Below are positions 1 to 8,118 of a stretch of DNA of 64,000 nt, piece after piece (position 1 is the first letter of the stretch; the number at the start of each line of letters is the position of its first letter). The DNA is from Pseudonocardia sp. C8 (GTDB taxonomy: Bacteria; Actinomycetota; Actinomycetes; Mycobacteriales; Pseudonocardiaceae), in assembly GCF_014267175.1 (NCBI RefSeq), contig NZ_JACMTR010000002.1, forward strand, positions 4,117,501-4,181,500, in the 5' to 3' direction. The notes beneath the pieces were generated by a model that was not told the DNA's origin, searched no databases, and saw only the letters and a program-made list of their open reading frames with translations. The translations under genes were made by a program, and so were the position numbers.

Positions 1-101
1 GCGACCCGGACCCGCAGCCGCCGGCCGCCGTGCTCCCAGTCCGCGTCGCCGTCGAGGACGCCGGGGTCGGGGATCGAGGACAGTCCGTTCTGCTCAGTCA
101 C
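1..101 (-). CDS. 5' end of a truncated gene, probably the DUF2344 (TIGR03936) radical-SAM partner
   Basis: Only the first 33 codons lie in the window. The gene reads leftward from a GTG at 99-101 and runs off the left edge. Its first codons overlap the stop of the upstream radical-SAM gene by 8 bases, so the two are almost certainly translationally coupled. The visible peptide is an acidic leader followed by a basic stretch (GGRRLRVRV), which resembles the start of the DUF2344 fold. Proteins of the TIGR03960 family are commonly followed by a DUF2344 protein in actinobacteria, and that context is the main basis for the call. The sequence itself is too short to prove it. Confidence 0.45.
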   Translation of the reverse strand, partial: MTEQNGLSSIPDPGVLDGDADWEHGGRRLRVRV

Positions 102-2067
102 CCGCGCCCGGTCCCTGCAGCGATCCTGTGGCGGACGCCGTCGGGTTGACCACCGTCAGGGGCAGCAGCGTGGTGCCGCTGGGACCGACCTCGATGTCGG
201 TGCCGGTGGACGGGCACACCCCGCAGTCGAAGCACGGGGTCCAGCGGCAGTCGTCCTGCTCGCGGCCGTCGAGGGCCTCCTGCCAGTCCTCCCACAGCCA
301 GTCCCGCTCCAGGCCGGAGTCCAGGTGGTCCCACGGCAGGATCTCGTCGCCACCCCGCTCGCGGGTGGTGAACCAGTCGAGGTCGACACCCAGCGGTTCG
401 AGCGCCTCCGCCGCGCAGTCGACCCAGCGCCGGTAGGAGAAGTGCTCGGACCAGCCGTCGAACCGGCCGCCGTCCCGCCAGACCTTCTCGATCACCGCGC
501 CGACCCGGCGGTCGCCGCGGGCGAGCAGTCCCTCGATCAGCGAGGGCTCGCCGTCGTGGTAGCGCATGCCGATGTTGCGGCCGATCTTCCGGTCGGTGTT
601 GACGGCCTCGCGCAGCTTGCGCAGCCGCGAGTCGACGACCTCCGGGTGGCACTGCGCCGCCCACTGGAACGGCGTGTGCGGCTTCGGCACGAACCCGCCG
701 ATCGAGATGGTGCAGCGGACGTCGTTGCGGCCGGACGCCTTCCGCCCCGCCTCGATCACCCGGTAGGCCATCCCGGCGATCTCGAGGACGTCCTCGTCGG
801 TCTCGGTGGGCAGCCCGCACATGAAGTAGAGCTTCACCTGCCGCCAACCCTGCGAGAACGCCTCCGCGCAGGTGCGGATGAGGTCCTCCTCGGACACCAT
901 CTTGTTGATCACCCGGCGGATCCGCTCGGAGCCGCCCTCGGGGGCGAAGGTCAGCCCGGAGCGGCGCCCGTTGCGGGAAATCTCGTTGGCCAGGTCGATG
1001 TTGAACGCGTCGACCCGGGTCGAGGGCAGCGACAGCGAGGTGTTGGTCCCCTCGTAGCGGTCGGCGAGGCCCTTGGTGATGTCGGCGATCTCGGAGTGGT
1101 CGGCCGACGACAGTGACAGCAGGCCGACCTCGTCGAACCCGGAGGCGCGCACGGCCTCGTCCACCATCTCGCCGATCCCGCGCAGCGAGCGCTCCCGCAC
1201 CGGACGGGTGATCATCCCGGCCTGGCAGAACCGGCAGCCGCGGGTGCAGCCGCGGAAGATCTCCACGCTGGCCCGCTCGTGCACCGTCTCGGCCAGCGGG
1301 ACCAGCGGCTTGCGCGGGTAGGGCCAGTCGTCGAGCTCGGTGGTCGTGCGTTTCTGGACCGTGGCCGGGACCCGCTCGTCGGCCGGGGTCACGGACGCGA
1401 TGGCGCCGTCGTCGCCGTAGGTCACGTGGTAGAGCGAGGGCACGTAGCAGCCCGGGGTCGCGGCCAGCCGGAGCAGCAGCTCGCGCCGCCCGCCGGGGCG
1501 GCCCTCGCCCTTCCAGGCCTTGACGACGTCGGTGACGTCACCGACGACCTCCTCGCCGTCACCCAGCGCCGCGACGTCGACGAAGTCGGCGACCGGCTCC
1601 GGGTTGAACGCGGCGTGCCCGCCGGCGACGACCACCGGGTGGCTCTCGTCGCGGTGATGAGCGTGCAGCGGGATGCCGGCCAGGTCGAGGGTGGTGAGCA
1701 GGTTCGTGTAGCCGAGCTCGGTCGCGAAGGACACGCCGAGCACGTCGAACGCGCCGACCGGGCGGTGGGCGTCGACGGTGAAGGCGGGCACGCCGGACTC
1801 GCGCATCAGCGCCTCGAGGTCCGGCCAGACCGCGTAGCAGCGCTCGGCCAGCGCGTCGTCCCGCTCGTTGAGGACCTCGTACAGGATCTGGACGCCCTGG
1901 TTGGGCAGGCCAACCTCGTAGGCGTCCGGGTAGAGCAGTGCCCACCGGACGGCCGCGGACTCCCACGGCTTGACCTGCGAGTTCCCCTCACCGCCGACGT
2001 ACTGCACCGGCTTGGAGACGCGGGGCAGGATCGGCTCCAGGGCGGGGAAGACGGAGGTGGGTGCCAC
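94..2067 (-). CDS. TIGR03960-family B12-binding/radical SAM protein
   Basis: The 657-residue protein starts at a GTG. The N-terminal third resembles a cobalamin-binding Rossmann region (FATELGYTNLLTTLDLAGIP, about residues 110-130). A radical-SAM core follows with the 4Fe-4S motif CTRGCRFC near residue 275, set in FRGCTRGCRFCQAGM. Near the C-terminus is a second cysteine cluster (CFDCGVCPS), which could hold another Fe-S centre or zinc. The family is widespread, often sits next to ribonuclease E/G or ribosomal genes, and has no settled reaction. The call rests on the motif, overall architecture and length. It is coupled by an 8-base overlap to the truncated downstream gene. The substrate is unknown. 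Confidence 0.85.
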   Translation of the reverse strand: MAPTSVFPALEPILPRVSKPVQYVGGEGNSQVKPWESAAVRWALLYPDAYEVGLPNQGVQILYEVLNERDDALAERCYAVWPDLEALMRESGVPAFTVDAHRPVGAFDVLGVSFATELGYTNLLTTLDLAGIPLHAHHRDESHPVVVAGGHAAFNPEPVADFVDVAALGDGEEVVGDVTDVVKAWKGEGRPGGRRELLLRLAATPGCYVPSLYHVTYGDDGAIASVTPADERVPATVQKRTTTELDDWPYPRKPLVPLAETVHERASVEIFRGCTRGCRFCQAGMITRPVRERSLRGIGEMVDEAVRASGFDEVGLLSLSSADHSEIADITKGLADRYEGTNTSLSLPSTRVDAFNIDLANEISRNGRRSGLTFAPEGGSERIRRVINKMVSEEDLIRTCAEAFSQGWRQVKLYFMCGLPTETDEDVLEIAGMAYRVIEAGRKASGRNDVRCTISIGGFVPKPHTPFQWAAQCHPEVVDSRLRKLREAVNTDRKIGRNIGMRYHDGEPSLIEGLLARGDRRVGAVIEKVWRDGGRFDGWSEHFSYRRWVDCAAEALEPLGVDLDWFTTRERGGDEILPWDHLDSGLERDWLWEDWQEALDGREQDDCRWTPCFDCGVCPSTGTDIEVGPSGTTLLPLTVVNPTASATGSLQGPGAGD

Positions 2068-2118
2068 GCTGCACCAGGGTAGCCCCGTCCGATCCGGGCG
2101 TCCGGCCGGGTGGTGCGG

Positions 2119-2928
2119 CTAACCGCGTTCCTGCAGGGCGGCGCGGGTGGCGGCGTCGGCGGGCAGGAACGTCTCCAGCGCCAGCTCGGCCAGGGTGACG
2201 TCGTGCGGGGCGCCGAAGGTCGTCATCGTCGAGTGGAACGCCAGGGGCCCCCGCGGGGTGTCGAGCAGCAGCGGGAGCAGGACGTCCGATCCCGGCGCCG
2301 GGAGGGCCGTCTCCGCGGGGGCCGGGTAGCCGCGGCACTCGGCGAGCAGCGCCCCGAGGCGCCGGTCGGCGGTCATCCGGAGCTGGCGTTCCAGCCGGTG
2401 CAGCAGGTGCTCGCGCCACTGAGCGAGGTTCCGGATCCGCGGGGCGAGGCCGCCGGGGTGCAGGCAGGCACGGTAGATGTTCAGCGGCGGCCCGAGCGCG
2501 GCCGGGTCGAGCCCCTCGACCAACCCCGCGGCCGCCGGGTTCGCGATCCGGACGTCACCCCAGCGGTCCACGACCAGGGCCGGGTACGGGGCGTGCGCGT
2601 CGACCAGGCGTTCCAGGGCCTCCCGGACCGGGGCGAGTTCCGGGTCGTCGAGCTCGCGCTCGGCGTAGGCCGGCGCGAAGCCGGCGGCGAGCAGCAGCGC
2701 GTTGCGTTCCCGGAGCGGGAGGTCCAGCTCCTCGGCGAGCGCGCCGAGCAGCTCGCGGCTGGCCCCGGACCGGCCGGTCTCGACGAAGCTCAGGTGCCGG
2801 GGTGAGACGCCCGCGGCGAGTGCGAGGTCCATCTGGCTGCGCCGCCGCCGGGCCCGCCAGAACCGGAGCAGCTCTCCCGGCCCCGCGTTCCGCGCCGGGC
2901 GGACGTCCGTGCTGGTCACGACGGCCAC
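2119..2928 (-). CDS. XRE-family regulator with MmyB-like ligand-binding domain
   Basis: The 269-residue protein has an N-terminal helix-turn-helix (about residues 20-75, with QMDLALAAGVSPRHLSFVETGR as the recognition region). A longer C-terminal domain contains the typical phrases PALVVDRWGDVRIANPAA and NIYRACLHP. This is the MmyB/MLTR architecture of actinobacterial regulators, whose C-terminal domain resembles PAS and binds fatty-acid-like ligands in structures of relatives. It is divergent from the SnoaL-like gene at 3041, with about 110 bases between them. Such regulators often control the divergent neighbour, usually a small enzyme. That link is inferred; no clear operator could be defined. 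The start is the GTG at 2926-2928. Confidence 0.85.
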   Translation of the reverse strand: MAVVTSTDVRPARNAGPGELLRFWRARRRRSQMDLALAAGVSPRHLSFVETGRSGASRELLGALAEELDLPLRERNALLLAAGFAPAYAERELDDPELAPVREALERLVDAHAPYPALVVDRWGDVRIANPAAAGLVEGLDPAALGPPLNIYRACLHPGGLAPRIRNLAQWREHLLHRLERQLRMTADRRLGALLAECRGYPAPAETALPAPGSDVLLPLLLDTPRGPLAFHSTMTTFGAPHDVTLAELALETFLPADAATRAALQERG

Positions 2929-3040
2929 GGTAGCCCGGGGCGCGCACCGGAACGATTACCTCGCGGGTCGTCGCGTCCGCTCCCGTGACACCGCAGGCTC
3001 GTCGGTGTCCGACGACCGACCCCGACGAGGGAGCACGACG

Positions 3041-3421
3041 ATGACCGACTTCACCATCCTGGCCCGCCGCTACGTCGCGGCCTTCGGCGAGACCGACGCA
3101 GGCGCCCGCAAGGAGCTCGTGGCCGCGCTGTTCGCCCCGGACTGCCGCTACGTGGACCCGATGGCCGACGTGACCGGGCACGACGGCGTCGACGGCTTCC
3201 TCGCCGTGGCCCAGGAGAAGCTGCCCGGCTTCGAGTTCCGGCTGCTCGGTGACGTCGACGCGCACCACGACCGGGCCCGGTTCCGCTGGGGCGCCGCCCC
3301 GCCGGCGGCCTGGGCCGCGGGCGGCGAGCCGCCGGTGATCGGGTTCGACGTCGTCGTGGCCGGCGACGACGGCCGGATCACCCAGGTGCACGGCTTCCTC
3401 GACGCCGTCCCCGCGGCGTGA
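3041..3421 (+). CDS. SnoaL/NTF2-like fold protein
   Basis: The 126-residue protein begins at an ATG preceded by GAGG about ten bases upstream. The pattern YVAAFGETDAGARKELVAALFAPDCRY, then G-H-DGVDGFLA, then the strand-rich end QVHGFLDAVP, is typical of SnoaL-like polyketide cyclase or nuclear-transport-factor-2 folds. These are small cone-shaped proteins that bind a hydrophobic ligand. No catalytic residues can be assigned with confidence, so no reaction is claimed. It is divergent from an MmyB-type regulator, and this pairing is common in actinobacteria, which suggests that regulator controls it. Confidence 0.75.
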   Translation: MTDFTILARRYVAAFGETDAGARKELVAALFAPDCRYVDPMADVTGHDGVDGFLAVAQEKLPGFEFRLLGDVDAHHDRARFRWGAAPPAAWAAGGEPPVIGFDVVVAGDDGRITQVHGFLDAVPAA

Positions 3422-3470
3422 CCGCATGGCCCGCCGGTCCGGCGCGGACCGGCGGGCCACCGGGACGTGC

Positions 3471-4655
3471 TCAGCGCTTGCCGTTCGGCAGGGCCAGCCG
3501 GTTGATCGTGCCCAGCACCTGCAGGTACTGCTTCCACAGCGGCCCGCTCGTGTACTCCAGGCCGTACTCCTCGCACAGCGCCCGCACCTCCGGGGCGATC
3601 TCGGCGTAGCGGTTGCTGGGCAGGTCGGGGAACAGGTGGTGCTCGATCTGGAACGACAGCTGGCCGGTCATCAGGTGGAAGTACCGGCCGCCGTCGAGGT
3701 TGGCCGAGCCGAGCAGCTGGCGGACGTACCACTCGCCGCGGCTCTCGTCGTCCAGCTGCTCCTCGCCGAACTGGACCGCACCGGTCGGGAAGTGCCCGCA
3801 GAAGATCACCGCGTGCGACCAGACGTTGCGCACCACGTTCGCGGTGAGGTTGCCGGCCAGCACGGGCAGGAAGAACGGCCCGGCCAGCGCCGGGAACGCC
3901 ACGTAGTCCTTGAGGATCTGCCGCCCGGCCTTGCGGCCGATCGACTTGATCTGCTGCCAGACCCGCGACCACGGCTTCTCCCCCGCGACGAGCTTCTCGA
4001 CCTCCAGGTCGTGCAGGGCGACGCCGTACTCGAAGAACAGGCTCAGCAGGAAGTTGTAGACCGGGTTGCCCAGGTAGTACGGGTTCCACTTCTGCTCCTC
4101 GGACAGGCGCAGGATCCCGTAGCCCACGTCGCGGTCCTTGCCGACGACGTTGGTGTAGGTGTGGTGCATGTAGTTGTGCGAGTGCTTCCACTCGGCCGAG
4201 GACGAGACGTTGTCCCACTCCCACGTCGATGAGTGGATCTTGGGATCGCGCATCCAGTCCCACTGGCCGTGCATGACGTTGTGCCCGATCTCCATGTTCT
4301 CGAGGATCTTGGCGATCGAGAGCATGGCGGTGCCGGCGATCCAGGCCGGCGGCAGGACACCGGCGAACAGCAGCGCGCGGCCGCCGATCTCCAGCGCCCG
4401 CTGCTTGCGGATGACGTCGCGGATGTAGGCGGCGTCGGAGGCGCCGCGCTCGGCGAGGACGCGGTCCCGGATCGCGTCCAGGCGGCGGCCGAGCTCCTCG
4501 ATCTGCTCGGCGGTCAGGTCGGTCGTGGCGACGACGTCCTCGCGGCGGCTGGACGGGACGAGCTCCAGGACGGGGCGCTGAGGCTGCCGTACGCGACCGG
4601 TCTCCTCCGGGCCGGGCTCGGCGCCGGTGGCGGGGGTGTCGAGCGTGGCGGTCAT
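3471..4655 (-). CDS. Membrane fatty-acid (acyl-CoA) desaturase, DesA3-like
   Basis: The 394-residue protein carries the three histidine boxes of membrane di-iron desaturases: HNVMH, then HSHNYMHH, then QIEHHLFP near the C-terminus, with hydrophobic segments between them. Relatives such as mycobacterial DesA3 insert a delta-9 double bond into stearoyl-CoA in the inner membrane, taking electrons from a dedicated NADPH oxidoreductase. Such an oxidoreductase is encoded immediately upstream (4696-5754, 40-base gap, same strand). The pair therefore probably works as one electron-transfer unit and is co-transcribed. The N-terminal 60 residues are a soluble, charged extension. Exact regiospecificity cannot be read from sequence. 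Confidence 0.9.
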   Translation of the reverse strand: MTATLDTPATGAEPGPEETGRVRQPQRPVLELVPSSRREDVVATTDLTAEQIEELGRRLDAIRDRVLAERGASDAAYIRDVIRKQRALEIGGRALLFAGVLPPAWIAGTAMLSIAKILENMEIGHNVMHGQWDWMRDPKIHSSTWEWDNVSSSAEWKHSHNYMHHTYTNVVGKDRDVGYGILRLSEEQKWNPYYLGNPVYNFLLSLFFEYGVALHDLEVEKLVAGEKPWSRVWQQIKSIGRKAGRQILKDYVAFPALAGPFFLPVLAGNLTANVVRNVWSHAVIFCGHFPTGAVQFGEEQLDDESRGEWYVRQLLGSANLDGGRYFHLMTGQLSFQIEHHLFPDLPSNRYAEIAPEVRALCEEYGLEYTSGPLWKQYLQVLGTINRLALPNGKR

Positions 4656-4695
4656 CGTGGACCTCCTCGGGTCGGTGTGGAGAAGTCGGGAGATG

Positions 4696-5754
4696 TCAGG
4701 GCAGGTCGATGCGGGCGGTCCCGCAGGCGGAGTTCACGCAGGTCTGCACCAGGTCGCCGGGCTCGCCGTGCGCCTCGCCGGTCCGCAGGTCGCGGACCCG
4801 GCCCTCGCGCAGCGGCAGCACGCAGCCGAAGCAGATGCCCATCCGGCAGCCACTGGGCATGATCCGGCCGGCGGCCTCGCCGGCCTCCAGCAGGCTCTGG
4901 CCGGGGGCCACCTCGACCGCGGACCCGCCGAGGTCGACGGTCCCGCCGGTGCCCTCGGCAGCCCGGGCCGGCGGGGTGAACCGCTCGGCCACGACCCCGT
5001 CCCAGGCCTCGGTCAGGGCGTCGAGCAGTCCCGCCGGCCCGCAGGCGTAGATCGCGCGCCCGGCCCGGTCGGGCACGGCCGCGTCCACGCTCGCCGGGTC
5101 GAGCCGCCCGGTGACGGCGCTGTGCCGTGTGACGACCCGCAGCGACGGGTGCCGGGCGGCGAGCCCGGCCAGCTCCGCGCCGAAGATCGTGTCCTCCGGG
5201 GTGCGCGCGCTGTGGACGAGCACCGTGTCCGGCACGGTGCCACGCCGGTCGAGGGTGCGGAGCATGCTCATCACCGGTGTGATGCCGCTGCCCGCGGTCA
5301 CGAACAGCAGCTTCGACGGCAGCGGTTCGGGCAGCGTGAACGTCCCGGACGCCTGCTCCAGCTCGACGATCGTGCCGATCGGGAGGTCACGGACCAGCCG
5401 GGTGGACACGACACCACCCGGGACCTCCTGGACGGTGACGGTCAGGTGCTCGGAGCCCTCCGGCCCGGACAGCGAGTAGCTGCGCCGGTACCGGACACCG
5501 TCGACGTCGACCCCGACGCCGACGTACTGGCCGGCCCGGTGCCCGGCCCAGGCCCGGCCGGGCTCGATCGTCACCGACACCGCCCGGTCGGTCTCGCGGC
5601 GGCGGGCGACGACCCGCCCGCGCAACGAGCTCGTCGACCACAGCGGGTCGACCAGGGTCAGGAAGTCCTCCGGGAGCAGCGGCGTGGTCAGGGCACGCGC
5701 GGCGTCGAGGAGGCGGCGGCGCCCGGACGGCGCCGGCGGAGCGGATCGGAACAT
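4696..5754 (-). CDS. Ferredoxin reductase-type oxidoreductase with C-terminal 2Fe-2S domain
   Basis: The 352-residue protein has an FAD-binding region (RRSYSLSGPE, around residue 105), an NAD(P)-binding region (FVTAGSGITPVMSML) and a plant-type ferredoxin domain at the C-terminus with cysteines in SGCRMGICFGC plus a distal CVNSAC. This is the electron-supply architecture paired with membrane desaturases, alkane hydroxylases or oxygenases. Directly downstream is the desaturase, matching the mycobacterial Rv3230c-desA3 order. A longer reading frame extends upstream, but it would run into the divergent MerR gene, so the ATG at 5752-5754 is preferred. It opens the operon next to the operator region at 5774-5822. 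Confidence 0.88.
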   Translation of the reverse strand: MFRSAPPAPSGRRRLLDAARALTTPLLPEDFLTLVDPLWSTSSLRGRVVARRRETDRAVSVTIEPGRAWAGHRAGQYVGVGVDVDGVRYRRSYSLSGPEGSEHLTVTVQEVPGGVVSTRLVRDLPIGTIVELEQASGTFTLPEPLPSKLLFVTAGSGITPVMSMLRTLDRRGTVPDTVLVHSARTPEDTIFGAELAGLAARHPSLRVVTRHSAVTGRLDPASVDAAVPDRAGRAIYACGPAGLLDALTEAWDGVVAERFTPPARAAEGTGGTVDLGGSAVEVAPGQSLLEAGEAAGRIMPSGCRMGICFGCVLPLREGRVRDLRTGEAHGEPGDLVQTCVNSACGTARIDLP

Positions 5755-5773
5755 GACATCGACTCTGCACAAC

Positions 5774-5822
5774 TTGATGTCACATAGCAAGTCCACCCCC
5801 ACGGTATGTCGTGTCACATCAA
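5774..5822. promoter_or_regulatory. Inverted-repeat operator between the desaturase operon and the MerR gene
   Basis: TTGATGTCACA at 5774-5784 is mirrored by TGTCACATCAA at 5812-5822, matching 10 of 11 positions as an inverted repeat. A third related half-site, TGACATC, overlaps the reductase start at 5754-5760. The sites lie in the 88-base gap between divergent genes, so one regulator could control both. The MerR protein at 5843 is the obvious candidate. Binding is inferred from position and symmetry only. Confidence 0.55.
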
Positions 5823-5842
5823 CTACTGCTAGCGTGCGTGTC

Positions 5843-6649
5843 ATGGTGGACGGGACCGACACCCGCGACGGGCAGACCATCGACGAGCTGGCCAGGGCCA
5901 GCGGCGTGACCGTGCGCAACATCCGGGCCTACCAGTCCCGCGGGCTGATCCCGCCGCCGGAGGTCAGGGCCCGGACCGGCTACTACGGCCCGGAGCACGC
6001 GGCCCGGCTCGAACTGATCAAGGACCTGCAGGACGAGGGCGTCAAGCTCGACACCATCAAGAAGCTGCTCGACACGACCGGGGGCTCCACCGAGCAGGTC
6101 GTGCAGTTCATCCGCACCGTGCGGGAGCTGTTCGCGCCCGAGGACCGGCAGATGGTCCGGCTGGCCGAGCTGGCCGAGCGCTACGAGACGACCGACCCGT
6201 CGCTCGCCAAGCGCGGTGTGAAGATGGGCCTGCTCCGCGAGGTCGGAGAGGACACCTACGAGGAGATCAGCCCGCGGCTGATGAACGCCGCCGCCGAGCT
6301 CACCGGCCTCGGCATCCCGATCAACCGCTCGCTCGACGTCGTCGAGCAGCTCCGCAAGCACGCCGACGCCGTCGCCAAGCTGTACGTCGACCTGTTCCTC
6401 GGCGAGATCTGGCAGCCCTTCGACGCGTCCGGCCGGCCCGACGACCAGTGGCCGCGGGTCTACGAGACGATCGAGCGGATGCGCCGCATCTCCGGCGAGG
6501 TCATGATCGCGGTGCTGGAGCTCGCCGTCGCCGAGCGGGTCGACGTCACGTTCGGGCGCGACATCGTCCGGAACGTGCGGACCAGCAGCGCCGGGCCCAC
6601 CACGACGCCCGCGGACGACGCCGGCTCCGACGGCCCGGCCGAGGCCTAA
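5843..6649 (+). CDS. MerR-family transcriptional regulator
   Basis: The 268-residue protein starts with a MerR winged helix: TIDELARASGVTVRNIRAYQ, then RGLIPPPEVRARTGYYGPEHAARLELIKDLQ about residues 10-60. A long helical C-terminal region follows, without the cysteines of metal sensors. At 268 residues it is longer than metal-responsive MerRs, suggesting an organic or lipid-type effector. It is divergent from the ferredoxin reductase-desaturase operon with shared operators, so it probably senses fatty acid or acyl-CoA status and controls the desaturase; this is inferred. Its stop overlaps the convergent GNAT gene's stop by 3 bases. The ATG at 5843 is preferred to upstream in-frame starts inside the operator region. 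Confidence 0.85.
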   Translation: MVDGTDTRDGQTIDELARASGVTVRNIRAYQSRGLIPPPEVRARTGYYGPEHAARLELIKDLQDEGVKLDTIKKLLDTTGGSTEQVVQFIRTVRELFAPEDRQMVRLAELAERYETTDPSLAKRGVKMGLLREVGEDTYEEISPRLMNAAAELTGLGIPINRSLDVVEQLRKHADAVAKLYVDLFLGEIWQPFDASGRPDDQWPRVYETIERMRRISGEVMIAVLELAVAERVDVTFGRDIVRNVRTSSAGPTTTPADDAGSDGPAEA

Positions 6650-7140
6650 CCGCGCTCCTCGATCAGGTAGGCCATGAGCAGCGTCGAGCGCAGGGAGCCG
6701 TCCCGGCGGCGGTAGTGGTTACGCCGGACCCCTTCGACCTGGAACCCGGCCCGGGCGTACAGGGCGATGGCGCGGGCGTTGTCCGTCCAGACCTCGAGCT
6801 CGACCTTGTGCATCCCGCCGGTGCGCGCGTGCTCGACGATCGCGTCGAGCAGGGCCCGCCCGCCACCGCGGCCGCGCGCCCGTGGGAGCAGCGCCATCCC
6901 CAGGCCGAGGACCCCGGGCACGCCCATCTCCTGCGCCCCGGCCGTGCCGACGACCTCGCCGTCGTCCTCCAGGACCCACAGGCCACCCGCGCCGGCCTTC
7001 GCGAACGCGTCGCGGTACCACTGCGCCCGGGCGTCCACGTCGACCGGGGCCTCCGCCCCGATCGTGCCCTCCTCCGCGACGGCCGCGATCACGCGCGCCA
7101 TCGCGTCGGCGTCGTCCTCGGTCGCGGCGCGGACGATCAC
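6646..7140 (-). CDS. GNAT-family N-acetyltransferase
   Basis: The 164-residue protein is a compact single-domain GNAT. The acetyl-CoA pyrophosphate-binding segment reads LLPRARGRGGGRALLDAIVEHA. The C-terminal motif ALYARAGFQVEGVRRNHYRRRDG is typical of RimI- or PseH-like acetyltransferases acting on amino groups. The start is taken as the GTG at 7138-7140, because upstream residues run into dapA and no better start exists in the short gap. It lies 23 bases downstream of dapA on the same strand and so is probably co-transcribed, but nothing ties its substrate to lysine synthesis. Confidence 0.8.
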   Translation of the reverse strand: MIVRAATEDDADAMARVIAAVAEEGTIGAEAPVDVDARAQWYRDAFAKAGAGGLWVLEDDGEVVGTAGAQEMGVPGVLGLGMALLPRARGRGGGRALLDAIVEHARTGGMHKVELEVWTDNARAIALYARAGFQVEGVRRNHYRRRDGSLRSTLLMAYLIEERG

Positions 7141-7163
7141 CGGGACGGGTTCCCGGGCCGTCG

Positions 7164-8042
7164 TCAGCTCGTCAGCCCGGCGGCCCGCATCGCGGCCCGG
7201 ACGTCCTCGTGGTGCCACTCGTCGAGCGGCACCAGCGGCAGCCGGATCCCGCCGGGCATCAGGCCCAGCTCGGCCAGCGCCCACTTCACCGGGATCGGGT
7301 TCGGCTCGGAGAACAGCGCCGAGTGGAGGCCGGCGAGGTCGGCGTCGAGCGCGGCCGCGGTCTCGGCGTCACCGGCGACGGCCGCCTTGCACATGCGCGC
7401 CATCGGCTCCGGGGCGACGTTCGCGGTCACCGAGATGTCGCCGTGGAAACCGGCCAGCATCGAGGCGCGGGCGGTGCCGTCGTCGCCGGAGTAGAGCGCG
7501 AAGTCGTCCAGGCCGAGCGCGACGAGCTCGCGGACCCGGTCCAGGTCGCCCTTGGCCTCCTTGAGCCCCACGATGTTCGGGATCTCGGCGAGCCGGGCCA
7601 CCGTGGTCGGCAGCAGGTCGCAGGCGGTGCGGCCGGGCACGTTGTAGAGGTACTGCGGGATCGCGACGGTCTCGGCGATCCGCTTGAAGTGCTGGTAGAG
7701 GCCCTCCTGCGGGGGCTTGTTGTAGTACGGGGTGACCAGCAGCGCGCCGTCGGCGCCGGCCGCCCGGGCCGCCCGGGTGAGGTGGATGGCCTCGTCGGTG
7801 GAGTTGGCGCCGGTCCCGGCGATGACCGGCACCCGGCCGTTCGCCACCTCGATGGTGCGGCGCATGACCTCGGTGTGCTCGAGCACCGACAGCGTCGAGG
7901 ACTCACCGGTGGTGCCGACCGAGACGATCGCGGACGTGCCCGCGTCGATCTGGCGTTCGACGAGCTCACCGAGCGCGACGTGGTCGACCTCGCCGTCGTC
8001 GTGCATCGGGGTCACGATCGCGACGATGCTTCCGGTGATCAT
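7164..8042 (-). CDS. dapA: 4-hydroxy-tetrahydrodipicolinate synthase, proteobacterial-type
   Basis: The 292-residue enzyme condenses pyruvate with aspartate semialdehyde, the first committed step to diaminopimelate and lysine. The Schiff-base lysine is K161 (VGLKEA), with T44-T45 (VGTTGE), Y133 and R138 (YNVPGR) at the same numbers as in the E. coli enzyme. Positions linked to lysine feedback in E. coli (S48, H56, N80, E84, Y106) also hold the same residues here. Length, numbering and wording follow the gammaproteobacterial form rather than the usual actinobacterial one. The start is supported by GGGAGGG eight bases upstream. It stands alone, away from dapB or other lysine genes, which suggests a second, possibly acquired, copy. 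Confidence 0.93.
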   Translation of the reverse strand: MITGSIVAIVTPMHDDGEVDHVALGELVERQIDAGTSAIVSVGTTGESSTLSVLEHTEVMRRTIEVANGRVPVIAGTGANSTDEAIHLTRAARAAGADGALLVTPYYNKPPQEGLYQHFKRIAETVAIPQYLYNVPGRTACDLLPTTVARLAEIPNIVGLKEAKGDLDRVRELVALGLDDFALYSGDDGTARASMLAGFHGDISVTANVAPEPMARMCKAAVAGDAETAAALDADLAGLHSALFSEPNPIPVKWALAELGLMPGGIRLPLVPLDEWHHEDVRAAMRAAGLTS

Positions 8043-8118
8043 GCCGGCCCTCCCTCGTACCGCTGCTGCTCCACGACGGTAGCAAGCGGGACACCCGCCC
8101 CCGGCGGGTCGTGACGTC

